Source: Roseiarcus sp963726105 (GTDB taxonomy: Bacteria; Pseudomonadota; Alphaproteobacteria; Rhizobiales; Beijerinckiaceae). From it: a stretch of DNA of 64,000 nt. This document shows positions 1 to 9,513 of the stretch, in pieces. Under the pieces are notes generated by a model. That model worked only from the letters and a program-made list of their open reading frames with translations. It was not told where the DNA came from and searched no databases. Where the stretch lies: NCBI GenBank assembly GCA_963726105.1, contig CAVSBJ010000011.1, positions 1 to 64,000 on the forward strand, given 5' to 3'. Numbering within the stretch: the first letter of the stretch is position 1; each line of letters opens with the position of its first letter. The translations under genes were made by a program, and so were the position numbers.

Positions 1-8
1 AGAGGCTG

Positions 9-558
9 TTAGGAACCTGGGGCAAGTTTAGCGACGTTTTTGAGCATGATGCAGACGAAGGCGATGAGATGGAGGTCTGCCAGGGTTTGAGCACAGCGTT
101 CGTAGTCTTTGACGAGTCTTCGGAAGCGGGTGGCCCACGCGAAGGATCGTTCGACGACCCATCGTCTGGGCAGCAACACGAAACCGCGCTTGGCCTGCGG
201 CAGTTTGATGACCTCGAGCGCAATGCCGCGTTCAGCGGCAGCGGCCGCTGGCTTCTCCCCGGTATAGCCCTGATCGACGAAAGCGATCTTCACGTTCTCT
301 CCGGTCTCCGCCTGAACGGCCTTGGCGATACGGCCGACTTCGGCGCGATCATCCGCGTTGGCGGGCGTGACATGCAGAGCCAGAAGATGGCCAAGCGTGT
401 CGACGGCCAAGTGGAGCTTCGATCCCTTTTTGCGTTTGGCGCCGTCATAAGCGGCGCGAGCGCCGCTCTCAGGGGTCGAGCGCAAGGTCCGGCTGTCGAT
501 GATGACGGCGGTTGGCTGCGCGCCTCGACCCGCCGCAAGACGCAGGATGACGCGCAAG
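9..558 (-). pseudogene. IS5-family transposase, 5'-truncated remnant
   Basis: This is the C-terminal part of an IS5-family DDE transposase. Visible motifs are IIDSRTLRSTPESG (first catalytic Asp region), AFVDQGYTGE (second Asp) and VVERSFAWATRFRRL (YREK-like region with the catalytic Glu). The outer end of the element appears to be preserved at positions 2-20, where GAGGCTGTTAGGAACCTGG looks like a terminal repeat. The upstream part is lost: homology stops where the IS6 inverted repeat begins at 559, so the ORF now reads out of foreign sequence. The element cannot transpose by itself. Family assignment rests on motif recognition only, and the exact IS5 subgroup is not determined. Confidence 0.8.
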
Positions 559-1385
559 GGCACCGTCAGGTTAACGATTAAAGCGCGGCCGCGCAGCTAT
601 ACGGCCGCCATGCCGACAGCCCGCGACCCTCTCTACCAGCGCCATCGCTTTCCTCCGGAGGTCATCAGCCATGCGGTTTGGCTCTATTTCCGGTTTCCCC
701 TGAGCCTTCGCATGGTCGAGGAAATGCTGGCGACGCGCGGGATTTGCGTGACCTATGAGACCGTGCGCCAGTGGGGGAAGAAGTTCGGCAAGGCATTCGC
801 CGATCAGATCCGCCAGCGCGCGCCTGCTCGCGGCGACAAATGGCATATGGATGAGGTCGTCATCTCGATTGCTGGCGAGCCGTACTGGCTGTGGCGCGCC
901 GTCGATCAAAATGGCTTCGTTCTCGACGTCTTGGTCCAGCGTCGAAGAGACAGTCGCGCTGCGCAGCAGCTCATGAGGAAGCTCTTGAAATCCGCCGTCA
1001 CACCGCCGCGCGTCATGATCACGGACAAGCTCCGTTCATACGGAGCGGCGCGGGCGAAGATGGGCCTTCAAGTTGAACATCGCCAGCACAAAGGCCTGAA
1101 CAATCGCGCGGAGAACTCTCATCAACCGACCAGGCGGCGCGAATGGATCATGAAGCGATTCAAATCAGCTAGACAGGCGCAACGGTTCCTGACGGTTCAC
1201 GATCAAGTCGCCAACCTCTTCCACATCCCTTATCCCGAATCCGTCCCTGCTGACTTCCGCCGCGCTTCGCGCGAGCGAGCCTTTGCGGTCTGGAGCGAGA
1301 TTTCCAAGACTGCCGCCACTGCCTGACTCTCGGCTCTCAGAAAATCGCCTTCTTCAGCTCAGCGCGCGCTTAACCTGACGGTGCC
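559..1385 (+). mobile_element. Complete IS6-family insertion sequence (827 bp)
   Basis: The ends are a perfect 16-bp inverted repeat, GGCACCGTCAGGTTAA at 559-574 and its complement at 1370-1385, enclosing one intact transposase gene. This matches the compact one-ORF design of IS6/IS26 relatives. The 8-bp flanks (551-558 and 1386-1393) are not a target duplication: the left neighbour is a truncated IS5 and the right neighbour a truncated catabolic gene. IS6 elements move by replicative or conservative cointegration and often leave such mismatched flanks after adjacent deletion or recombination between copies, which is the likely history here. Confidence 0.9.
610..1326 (+). CDS. IS6-family transposase
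   Basis: This encodes a 238-residue DDE transposase that catalyses strand transfer of the flanking inverted repeats. Motifs in order are an N-terminal helix-turn-helix-like segment (RFPPEVISHAVWLYFRFPLS), the first Asp in WHMDEVVISI, the second in MITDKLRSYGAA, and the Glu region ENSHQPTRRRE. The length fits the 230-240 residues usual for the family. The ATG at 610 is chosen because the open frame upstream runs through the inverted repeat into the IS5 remnant. No frameshift or stop is seen, so the protein may be functional. A decayed relative lies at 5533-6067. Confidence 0.92.
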   Translation: MPTARDPLYQRHRFPPEVISHAVWLYFRFPLSLRMVEEMLATRGICVTYETVRQWGKKFGKAFADQIRQRAPARGDKWHMDEVVISIAGEPYWLWRAVDQNGFVLDVLVQRRRDSRAAQQLMRKLLKSAVTPPRVMITDKLRSYGAARAKMGLQVEHRQHKGLNNRAENSHQPTRRREWIMKRFKSARQAQRFLTVHDQVANLFHIPYPESVPADFRRASRERAFAVWSEISKTAATA

Positions 1386-2762
1386 GTCGTACTATCTCAG
1401 GCAGGAAAGGTCCGGCTTCATACTTGGACCCTATGAGTGGCGCGCCACGCCGATGTGGGTCGACCGCGTACCGGAGGACTTTTCCTTCAAGGTTTGGAAC
1501 GACGACCTTGAACGCTTGGAGGCGTATATCGAGGCGGCAATGGCGCTGGTTCCTCCTCTTGCGTCCGCCGGCGTCCGCCGAGTGGTGAACGGGCCTATCC
1601 CCTATTCGCCGGACGGAAATCCCTACGTTGGTCCCGAGCACGGCTTACGCAATTTCCTTCACGCCAACACGTTCTCCTTCGGGATCACTCAGGGCCGGCG
1701 GCGCCGGCAAAGCGCTTGCCGAGTGGCTGATCCATGGCGGCCCGGAAATGGGATTTGTGGCCGTTCGACCGCCGTCGCTACACCGGCTATGCCGACGTCA
1801 GCTATACGAAAGCCAAGGCGATCGAAGTCTACCAAAGCGAATACGCGCCCACATACCCGAACGAGGAACGCGAGCGGGACGGCCGCTCAAGACGTCCTCG
1901 CTCTATGCGCCGCTGAAGGCCAAGGGCGCGCGTTTCGGCGCGCGCGGCGGCTGGGAGCGAGCGGCCCATTTTGATCCAGACGGCAGCATCAAAAACGACA
2001 CACTTTCGTTCAGTCATGAACGGAGCTGGTGGAACGCCATCGCCGCCGAGGTTCGCGCCGTGCGGGAGCGTGTTGGCGTTCTCGATTTGCCGGGATTCAC
2101 AAATTTGAAGTCTCGGGCCATGGCGCCAAGGCTTTCTTGGACACGCTGACGTGCTCGCGGCTGCCGCGACCTGGTCGCATCAGCCTCTCTTACGCGCTCA
2201 CCCAGCGAGGACGGATCCTCTGCGAGTTCACCATCACGAGAACCGCTTCTGATAGTTTCTATCTTGTCGCGGCGACGACTGCAGAATGGCGCGATCTGGA
2301 TGTTCTTCAGAGCAGATTGCCGTCCGACGGCTCGGTTCGGATCGTCAATCGATCTGATGCGATCGGAACGCTCGTTGTCGCTGGCCCGCGATCTCGCGAG
2401 CTGCTCCGCCAGGTTAACCCGCGGACCTGTCCAACCCCGCCTTCCGGTGCTCACCGCGCAAACGATCGATATTCTCGGAGGCCCGACGCTCGTCCTTCGA
2501 GTCATATGTTGGGGAACTCGGATGCGAGCTTCACGCGCCGATGGAGGAGCTTCCCGGCATCTGCGATGCTCTTTCCGCGGCCGGCCCGAATTATGGCCTG
2601 CGGGATTTTGGCATCTACGCCATGGATTCCATGCGGCTCGACAAAGGCTACCGCGGTTGGAAGACGGATATCGAGGCCGGCTACACACCCTATGAGCGCT
2701 GCGTTGCGAGCGTGTGCCGAGAGCCGCTTTACGACCCGGAGAACGCCCATCTGCGCGCCTGA
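1386..2762 (+). pseudogene. Dimethylglycine/sarcosine dehydrogenase-like flavoprotein (FAD + GcvT domains), wrecked
   Basis: The remains of a DMGDH/SARDH-type demethylase are spread over all three frames. The frame beginning at 1381 gives YYLRQERSGFILGPYE and INGP-like VVNGPIPYSPDGNPYVGP, the end of the FAD-dependent oxidoreductase domain. Other frames then carry AGGAGKALAEWLIHGG, WDLWPFDRRRYTGYADVSY and GWERAAHFDPDG. The GcvT-like part follows: VGVLDLPGFTNL, SLSYALTQRGRILCEFTIT, and finally GIYAMDSMRLDKGYRGWKTD (about 2600-2665). At least four frameshifts are needed to join these pieces, the 5' third is cut off exactly at the IS6 repeat, and the 3' end is missing. In intact relatives the enzyme oxidatively demethylates N-methyl glycines and passes the C1 unit to tetrahydrofolate. 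It lies tail-to-tail with another demethylase pseudogene. Confidence 0.82.
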
Positions 2763-2797
2763 CGACGGCCTGCCAAGTTAGCGAACCGGATCGCAAC

Positions 2798-4858
2798 TCA
2801 TAGATCTTTGACCAATCTGAGCGCATCGTAGATCGCGGCATGCGTATTTCGCGCAGCCACGGCGTCGCCAATGCGAAACAGCTGGAATCGTCCGTCCTCG
2901 TTGTCAATTCGCGACTGAGGGCGCCCGGCGATCAAATCCCCATAATCGACCGCGCCAAGGTTCGTTGAGGCAGGCTTGAGCTCGAAATAAAGCTCGTCGA
3001 GAGGCCGCGTGCCATGGTTCACGACGACCTGATCCACTTGCCGCTCCCGGGCGACCGCGCCATAATCGCTGCCAACAGTCGCCAACAACTGGTTTCCGTC
3101 GCGCCGAACGGACTCCAGGCTAAAAGTAACGGTGAAAGTCACGTCGCGCTTCTGCAAGGAGCGCATGTAGGGAACGAGGTTCATGCCCATGACTTCCGGC
3201 GCGAAGGAGCGGTCTGGCGTCATGATCTCAACTTTGCCACCCGCCTCGGCGATAACCTCTGCGGCCTGGAGAGCGGCGTGATCGCCAGCGTCGTCGAATA
3301 TGACTACATTCAAGCCTGGCTTTGCTTCTCCGGAGATGATCTCCCACGATGAGACGACGAGTTCGCCGCCGCTCTTCAGAACTTCTGTATGCGGCACGCC
3401 GCCGGTCGCGATGATGACGATGTCAGGCGATTCCCCGACTATGGCGCCCGCCTCCGCCCAGACGCCAAAATGAAATTGGACGCCTCTCGTTCTGCATTGC
3501 TCCATCCGCCAGTCGATAATGCCAATCATTTCCTTTCGCCGCGGGCTTCTGGATGTGAGCCTCACCTGCCCGCCCGGCTCATCGGCCGCCTCGAAGACGA
3601 CGACGTCATGACCGCGCTCCGCCACAACGCGCGCGGCCTCCAGGCCGCCGGGGCCCGCGCCGACTACGACAACCTTCTTCCTGCGGCCGGCTTTGGCTAT
3701 CTCGTGCGGCATGGTGGTTTCGCGGCCTGTGGCCGGGTTGTGTATGCAGTAGGCGGCGCCGCCCTGGTAAATGCGATCCAGGCAGTAATTGGCCCCGACG
3801 CAGGGTCTGATGTCGCCCTCGCGTTTCTCGACGATCTTCCGCACGATATGCGGGTCCGTCATGTGAGCGCGCGTCATGCCGATGAGGTCGACTTTACCTG
3901 AGGTGATAGCGTGCCGCGCGGTGGCACATCCTGAATCCGGGCGGCGTGGAAAGTCGGGAAGTTGGTGGCCGCCCTGATTTCGCCGGCAAAATCCAGATGC
4001 GGCGCGCTCCGCATTCCTTGAATGGGAATGACGTCAGTCAGACCCGCGTCGGTATCGATATGCCCTCTGACGACGTTGAGGAAGTCGATTAGGCCGCTGT
4101 CTTTCAAGCGCCTGGAGATTTCGAGACCGCTCTGCTTGCCAATCCCGCCTTCGAGCAGCTCGTCGCCGGTGTAGCGCACGCCAATGATGAACTCCTCGCC
4201 AATCCTCCGGCGCATGGCGCGCAACACCTCGAACGTGAAGCGAAGACGGTTGTCCAGCGAACCGCCGTAGGGAGGATCGAGCGTGTTGGTCAGCGGCGAC
4301 CAGAACTGATCCATCAAATGCCCGTAGGCCTCAACTTCCAGCCCATCGAGCCCGGCCTCCTTCACGCGCTCGGCGGCGTCCACGTAATCGTTGAGGATGC
4401 GCTCGATGTCCCAGTCTTCCAGCTTTTTCGGAACGAGCTGTGCGCGGCTTCCCGATTGTGGGACGGCGAGACGATCGGCAGCCAGTCGCCTTTGTCCCAC
4501 CGGGTCCTGCGCCTGAGATGGTGAGCTGGATCATGACGGCTGTCCCGTGCTCGTGACACGCGTCGGCGAGCCGCCTGAGCCATGGAACAACCTCATCCTT
4601 GTAGACGAGGACGTTGTTGAAGGCGGGAGGACTATCAGGCGACACCGCGGCCGAGCCCGCGGTCATCGTCAAGGCAACGCCGGCCTTGGCGCGCTCGGCG
4701 TGATAGGCGCGGTACAGATCCTTCGGCATCCCATCTTCTGGATAGGCCGGTTCATGCGCAGTGATGATGATCCTGTTGCGCAGTGTGAGATGCTTGAGCC
4801 GATAGGGCTGGAGAAGAGGGTCGGCCGACACTGGAGCGCTCTCGGAACCACGTTGCAT
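2798..4858 (-). pseudogene. NADH:flavin oxidoreductase of the N-methylproline (stachydrine) demethylase type, frameshifted
   Basis: Three overlapping frames join into one ~680-residue old-yellow-enzyme/trimethylamine-dehydrogenase-type protein. The N-terminal FMN barrel starts at 4858 (LLQPYRLKHLTLRNRI), switches frame near 4520 (WDKGDWLPIVSPSHNREAAH) and again near 4450 (VDAAERVKEAGLDGLEVEAY, GVRYTGDELLEGG). It switches once more near 3880, where MTRAHMTDPHIVRKI and an iron-sulfur segment (CVGANYCLDR, then AYC) lead into the C-terminal NAD/FAD domain (VVVVGAGPGGLEAARVVAERG, FRIGDAVAARNTHAAIYDAL). Known relatives include StcD/DgcA-type enzymes of stachydrine and dimethylglycine use. The substrate is inferred from family resemblance. 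With at least three frameshifts it is not functional. Confidence 0.82.
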
Positions 4859-5009
4859 TGCAAGCTGATTATCAGATTGCAGAAGACTTCGTTTGGAAAT
4901 TGCCGGAGGCTCATGGCCTGAAACGGGTCGGGTCTCGAGCTAACCCGGAGTGAGACTCGAGCTCTGCTCACGAGACCGGAACCAATGTCACGGACACATA
5001 TCGCCTTGC
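4859..5009. other. Short spacer between pseudogene and IS1182 remnant
   Basis: No coding sequence or RNA gene is apparent. The only structure seen is a near-repeat of the words GGGTCTCGAGC and GAGACTCGAGC around 4930-4963, which forms an imperfect palindrome centred on CTCGAG. It may be part of a lost IS end, but I cannot assign it. Confidence 0.3.
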
Positions 5010-5490
5010 TCTGTCAATTTTGTCGACTATTGTAGCCGACCATGCCGGTGTCCTTGCCGCTCGTCGCCATCGATCGCGTACGGATCGGTCAACGAAATCA
5101 GCTTGTCCGGCTCGCGTGCACGGCGACTTCCAGAGCCTTGTACTTGCGCATCCGCTCTCGCAGCGCACCAATCTTGCCCTTCAGCCGCGCCCACCTGGCT
5201 TCCGCGAGTTCGCCTTCCTGGCGATCCGCCGTCTCCAGCGCCGACAGATAGCGCTCGATGCTCGCCTCCACCTGCTCCATGCCGCGCTCAATCGAGCCGC
5301 GCGAGAGAACGACCTGTCACGGGAATTGACGGCCGTGAACCGGTTGCCGTCGATCGCCACGATCGCCTACGTGAATAGATTCAGACCACGACACAGCGCA
5401 ACTGCCGGCAGGCGGAGCGGATCGTCGGGCCGTTGTCCTTGCGAAAGTCCGCGGTCGTCTTGAAGTCCGGCGCAAGGGTGTTGTCACTCC
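5010..5490 (-). pseudogene. IS1182-family transposase remnant
   Basis: Read on the minus strand from about 5490 down, the pieces are LAPDFKTTADFRKDNGPTIR, CRGLNLFT, AIVAIDGNRFTAVNSRDRSF, then ERYLSALETADRQ with LKGKIGALRERMRKYKALE, and finally SLTDP and MATSGKDTGMVGYN. This series and its order are characteristic of the central part of IS1182-type transposases, including the catalytic AIDG Asp. Joining the pieces needs an in-frame stop near 5360 and frameshifts near 5300 and 5060. Neither end of the element is recognisable: it is bounded by decayed IS6 sequence on one side and anonymous spacer on the other. It is an old, immobile fragment. Confidence 0.75.
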
Positions 5491-5532
5491 GCGTTAGGTT
5501 TGCACCGGCCCTGGGCCGAATAACCGAGCGGA

Positions 5533-6067
5533 TGCAAAAAATAATCTATGTCGGATACCGCTTCCCGTCCGAAATTATTCACCGAGCGATATTGTTCTAC
5601 CTCCGGTTCACCCTCAGCCCGCGTGATGTCGAGGATTTGTTAGCGGAACGCGGAGTGGCCGTGTCCTACGAGACGGTTCGGCATTGGGTGAACCATTCGG
5701 ACCGACGATCGCCGCCGACTTGCGAAAGCGTCGCCAGAAGCCTCACACGATCTGGCATCTCGACGAGGTCTATCTGAAAATCCACAGCTGAATGGTCTAC
5801 CTGTGGCGGCCCGTCGATGCTGACGGCGAGGTTCTCGATGTGCTGGTCCGGTCTACGCGAAACAAGCACGCGGCGCTGAAACTGATGCGCAGGCTCTTGA
5901 AGAAGTATGCCTTCGTTCCCGAGCGATTGGTCACCGACGACTTGCGATCATACAGCGCCGCGGTCCGAGACCTTGGATCGAGCGCCGGCATGAGCGCGGG
6001 CAATGGAAGAACAGTCGGGCTGAGAATTCGCACGAGCCGACACGATGGCGCGAGCGCAAGATGCAGG
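5533..6067 (+). pseudogene. Second IS6-family transposase, decayed and truncated
   Basis: The N-terminus (YRFPSEIIHRAILFYLRFTL, SYETVRHWV) is clearly IS6-like. The frame is lost near 5695, resumes as ADLRKRRQKPHTIWHLDEVY, hits a stop at about 5788, and continues as MVYLWRPVDADGEVLDVLV and VTDDLRSYSAAVRDLG. A second shift near 5972 leads to ENSHEPTRWRERKMQG, after which the left end of an IS256-type element cuts it off. The protein differs throughout from the intact IS6 transposase at 610-1326, so it is not a recent copy of that one. It is inactive. Confidence 0.85.
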
Positions 6068-7378
6068 GGGACTGGCAGGAATTTCGTGCGTGGGGCCATA
6101 ATCGCGCCGATGGAGGGCGAATATGGCGATCAAGAAGGACACGCTGGACGATCTTTTGGCTGGCCGCGACCCGAAGGCTGTGTTTTCGAAAGACGGTCTT
6201 TTCGATGAGCTGAAGAAGGCTCTGGCGGAGCGGGGGCTGAACGCCGAGCTGGACGATCATCTCGACAATGAGGCCGCCGAGGGGTCCCAGAACCGGCGCA
6301 ACGGCTCTTCAAAGAAGACGGTCCTGACGGAGACGGCCAAGATCGACATCCGCATTCCGCGCGATCGGGAAGGCACATTCGATCCGAAGCTGATCCAGCG
6401 CTACCAGCGGCGGTTTCCCGGCTTCGACGACAAGATCGTGTCGATGTACGCGCGCGGCATGACGGTACGCGAGATCCAGGGCCATCTCCTGGAGCTTTAC
6501 GGGCTGGAGGTGTCGCCGGACCTGATTTCGACGGTCACCGACGCCGTGCTCGAGACCGTGGCCGAATGGCAGAACCGGCCGCTGGAAACGAGCTATCCGC
6601 TGGTTTTCTTCGACGCCATCAGGGTCAAGATCCGCGACGCAAGATCCGCGACGAAGGCCTGGTCCGCAACAAGGCTGTCTATCTCGCGCTTGGCGTCGCA
6701 GCAGATGGAACGAAGGACATTCTCGGGCTCTGGATCGAGACGACCGAGGGCGCCAAATTCTGGCTCAAGGTGATGAACGAGCTGAAGGCCCGCGGCGTCG
6801 AGGACATCCTGATCGCCGTCGTCGACGGCCTGAAGGGCTTTCCGGAGGCGATCGAGGCGGTCTTTCCGCAGGCCGCGGTTCAAACCTGCATCGTCCATCT
6901 CATCCGCAATTCGCTGGATTTCGTGTCCTGGAAAGACCGGAAGCCCGTCGTCGCCGAGCTACGGAAAATCTACCGCGCCGCCGACGCCGAAACCGGCCGC
7001 AAGGCGCTCGAGGCCTTCGAGGGCGGCCCGTGGGGCGGCAAATACGCGGCGATCGGCCAGATCTGGCGGCGGCAATGGGAGCAGGTCATCCCGTTCTTCG
7101 CCTTCGCTCCGGCCGTGCGCAAAATCGTCTACACCACGAATGCTATCGAGGCCTTGAACGCCACGCTGCGACGGGCCGTGCGGGCGAGAGGCCATTTCCC
7201 CAGCGACGAGGCGGCGACCAAGCTCATTTTCCTAGTCTTGCGCCAAGTCGCTCAGCAATGGAAAATGCCGCCCCGCGAATGGGCCGAGGCTAAGACCCAG
7301 TTCGCCATCATGTTCGGCGATCGCTTCGTCAGAACCTGATGGAAACCCGGCCCCGCGCACAAGATTTCCGACAGTCCC
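6068..7378 (+). mobile_element. IS256-type (Mutator-like) insertion sequence, copy 1 (1311 bp)
   Basis: The element ends in imperfect ~30-bp inverted repeats: the left end begins GGGACTGGCAGGAATTTCGT and the complement of the right end begins GGGACTGTCGGAAATCTTGT. The same 1311-bp unit recurs at 14017-15327. The only difference noticed between the two is at 6075 (G) versus 14024 (T), inside the left repeat. Left flank is a decayed IS6 transposase and right flank a truncated IS3 orfB, and no 8-9 bp target duplication is seen. The element therefore probably sits at a deletion or recombination junction rather than at its original insertion site. The internal transposase is frameshifted. Confidence 0.9.
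6123..7339 (+). pseudogene. IS256-type transposase with frameshifting 14-bp tandem duplication (copy 1)
   Basis: The gene starts at 6123 (MAIKKDTLDDLLAGRDP) and would give about 400 residues, normal for the family. The frame is broken by a tandem duplication of CAAGATCCGCGACG at 6626-6639 and 6640-6653. Removing one unit restores FFDAIRVKIRDEGLVRNKAV. The break falls just after the first catalytic Asp (FDAI). The second-frame part carries VVDGLKGFPEAIEAVFP, QTCIVHLIRNS and YTTNAIEALNATLRRAVRAR. As written, the two halves are separate open frames (6123-6773 and from 6566 to 7339), so no full-length enzyme is made unless ribosomes shift frame. The defect is shared exactly with copy 2. Confidence 0.9.
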
Positions 7379-7450
7379 GCCGACGCTGCCTACAGAAGGC
7401 TCGATACCCGCTTCCGCCAAGCGCTGGGTGTATGTGATCGAGACGTATTG

Positions 7451-8909
7451 GGCGGATTCAAGCGGTCGTCGCAACAGGCGTATTCGGTTCTATGGCAACC
7501 ATTGGTCAAGCGCTTCGGCCGGAGTCCTCCACCCGAGGGTTTTTCGCGGTCTCGCGTTGAGGGTTGCGGCAACGGCTGCGATCGTCTCTGCGCTGTGGGT
7601 GCTCAGGTCCGTGCCCTTTGGGAAGTACTGGCGCAGCAATCCATTGGTGTTTTCGTTGGCGCCCCGCTGCCAGGGGCTCTGGGGATCGCAGAAGTAGACT
7701 TGGATTCCAGTGTCGATTTTAAGCGCCACGTGTTGGGCCATCTCGGCGCCTTGGTCCCATGTCAACGAGCGGCGAAGTTCCTGAGGCAGGGTTACGATGG
7801 TGCGCGTGATGGCATCGCGAACGGCCTCGGCGCCATGCCCTGCGAGAGCCGGTCCATTCTTGGCTCGCGGCGTGGCCCCATGACCGTCCAGTCGCGGCAG
7901 GTGTAGCAGCATCGTAAAGCGCGTCGTACGCTCGACCAGTGTGCCTATTGCCGAACTGCCAAGCCCCAGAATGAGGTCGCCCTCCCAGTGCCCCGGAATC
8001 GCACGGTCATCCGCCTCGGCCGGGCGCTGGCTGATCATGATCTCGGATGACACGAAGCCCTTGCCGCGCTGGCCCACGCGCGCCCGCGGCGTCCGCAACG
8101 CCCGCCCGGTTCGCAGGCATGCGGTCAGTTCTCGTCGAAGGGCCCCTCGGCCTTGGATGAAGAGTGCTTGATAAATGGCTTCGTGACTGATCCGCATGGT
8201 CTCGTCATTCGGAAAGTCTACAGCCAATCGCCGGGCGATCTGCTCCGGGCTCCATGCCGTGCTCCATCGACGAGCCTTTCGTTGTCCATGACGGCGTCCA
8301 CTCCAGCAGACCATAGGACCGGCAACGACAGCACCATTACGAGCAGCGACCGTTCCGGCCAGCCTCTCCTCGACATAGACGCGTAAGGCCCGGTTCAGCG
8401 CAAGCTTGGCGCCTTTCGGACGCCGGCCCGATCGCTCGGCGTGCCATTGGGCTGTCGACGCACGATATTCCAAGCCACCGCTGCGCGTGGCGGCATTGCG
8501 CCGTAGCTCACGGGAGATCGTCGAGGCGGATCGACCAAGCCGGCGTCCGATCTCGCGCTTCGAAAGGCCCTGAACGCGCAGAAGCGCGATCTCCTCACGT
8601 TCGGCAAACGAGAGATATCGTCCGGACGGGGGCTCGGCCGAAGATCTGAACATCGCTGGTGGCATGCCGCCTGCCTTTCGGAACATCCTGGTTCCGACAG
8701 GCTGCGACATACCAGCCGCCAGCGCAGCCTCCTCGCTGGTCATCCCCTTCGCAATCCCCAACCAAAATCGCTGAAGTTCAGATCGCTCCGCTGCTGGCGG
8801 CCGTCCCGGTGACGGCAGCGGGGCCCGTCCAGAATGGTGTGATCGGCGCTTTCGAGGGCTCATCGCAACCTCCTTCGTTAAGGTGTTGCGACGACCGCTT
8901 GAATCCGCC
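7451..8909 (-). mobile_element. Complete IS30-family insertion sequence (1459 bp) nested in IS3
   Basis: The element has perfect 26-bp inverted repeats at 7451-7476 (starting GGCGGATTCAAGCGGTCGTC) and 8884-8909, and one intact transposase gene. It is flanked by the direct repeat TTG at 7448-7450 and 8910-8912, the short target duplication expected for IS30 elements. IS3 orfB coding sequence can be read across the site once the insertion is removed. This is the only element in the island with intact ends, an intact transposase and a matching target duplication, so it is probably among the most recent arrivals. Confidence 0.93.
7490..8863 (-). CDS. IS30-family transposase
   Basis: This is a 457-residue DDE transposase that mobilises the surrounding IS30 element. 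The N-terminal region contains the helix-turn-helix motif typical of IS30 (LSFAEREEIALLRVQGLSKR followed by EIGRRLGRSASTISRELRRN). The catalytic core has GHWEGDLILG (first Asp), LTWDQGAEMAQH (second Asp) and SPWQRGANENTNGLLRQYFP (catalytic Glu). The ATG at 8863 is chosen because a strong Shine-Dalgarno (AGGAGG, 5-6 nt spacing) precedes it; the longer open frame would start outside the element. The extra ~80 N-terminal residues compared with short IS30 members include a SEEAALAAGMSQPVGTRMFR segment that may be a second helix-turn-helix. It appears intact. Confidence 0.92.
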   Translation of the reverse strand: MSPRKRRSHHSGRAPLPSPGRPPAAERSELQRFWLGIAKGMTSEEAALAAGMSQPVGTRMFRKAGGMPPAMFRSSAEPPSGRYLSFAEREEIALLRVQGLSKREIGRRLGRSASTISRELRRNAATRSGGLEYRASTAQWHAERSGRRPKGAKLALNRALRVYVEERLAGTVAARNGAVVAGPMVCWSGRRHGQRKARRWSTAWSPEQIARRLAVDFPNDETMRISHEAIYQALFIQGRGALRRELTACLRTGRALRTPRARVGQRGKGFVSSEIMISQRPAEADDRAIPGHWEGDLILGLGSSAIGTLVERTTRFTMLLHLPRLDGHGATPRAKNGPALAGHGAEAVRDAITRTIVTLPQELRRSLTWDQGAEMAQHVALKIDTGIQVYFCDPQSPWQRGANENTNGLLRQYFPKGTDLSTHSAETIAAVAATLNARPRKTLGWRTPAEALDQWLP

Positions 8910-9513
8910 TTGGCTGCCCCGGTCGCGGTGATGCGCGAGCCCGTCGCGATGCGCGGGCCGCCGGTCATGCAGGGCCTGTTCCCACGCATCGAGAACGAAG
9001 CTTGCATGTGCGGTCCGTGATGCCCGCCAGCCCACGATGCGCCGGGCGTAGGCGTCGATCACGAACGCGACGTAGACGAAGCCGGTCCAGGTCGCGACAT
9101 CGGTGAAGTCCGAGACCCAGAGCGGGTTCGGCCTGGGCGCCCGGAACTGGCGGTTGACAGGATCCAGCGGACACGGTGCGGCCGTGTCGCCGATCGTGGT
9201 TTGACTGGCTTGCCGCGGATCACGCCTTGCAGGCCCATGCTCCGCATCAGTCGCTCCACGGTGCATCGGGCGATATCCTCGCCCTCGCGGCGCAACTGCC
9301 GCCAGACCTTGCGCACGCCGTAGACGTCGAAGTTCTCCGCCAAGACACGCCTGATCTCGATCTTGCGGATCGCATCCTGCTTCGCCCGCGCCGATAGTTT
9401 GGCGGGGTCGGCCCGCTTTGCCGCATGGGCGCGGTAGGTGGATGGGGCGATCGGCAACACCTTGCAGATCGGCTCGACCCCATACGCCTCGCGGTGATCG
9501 TCGATGAACGCGA

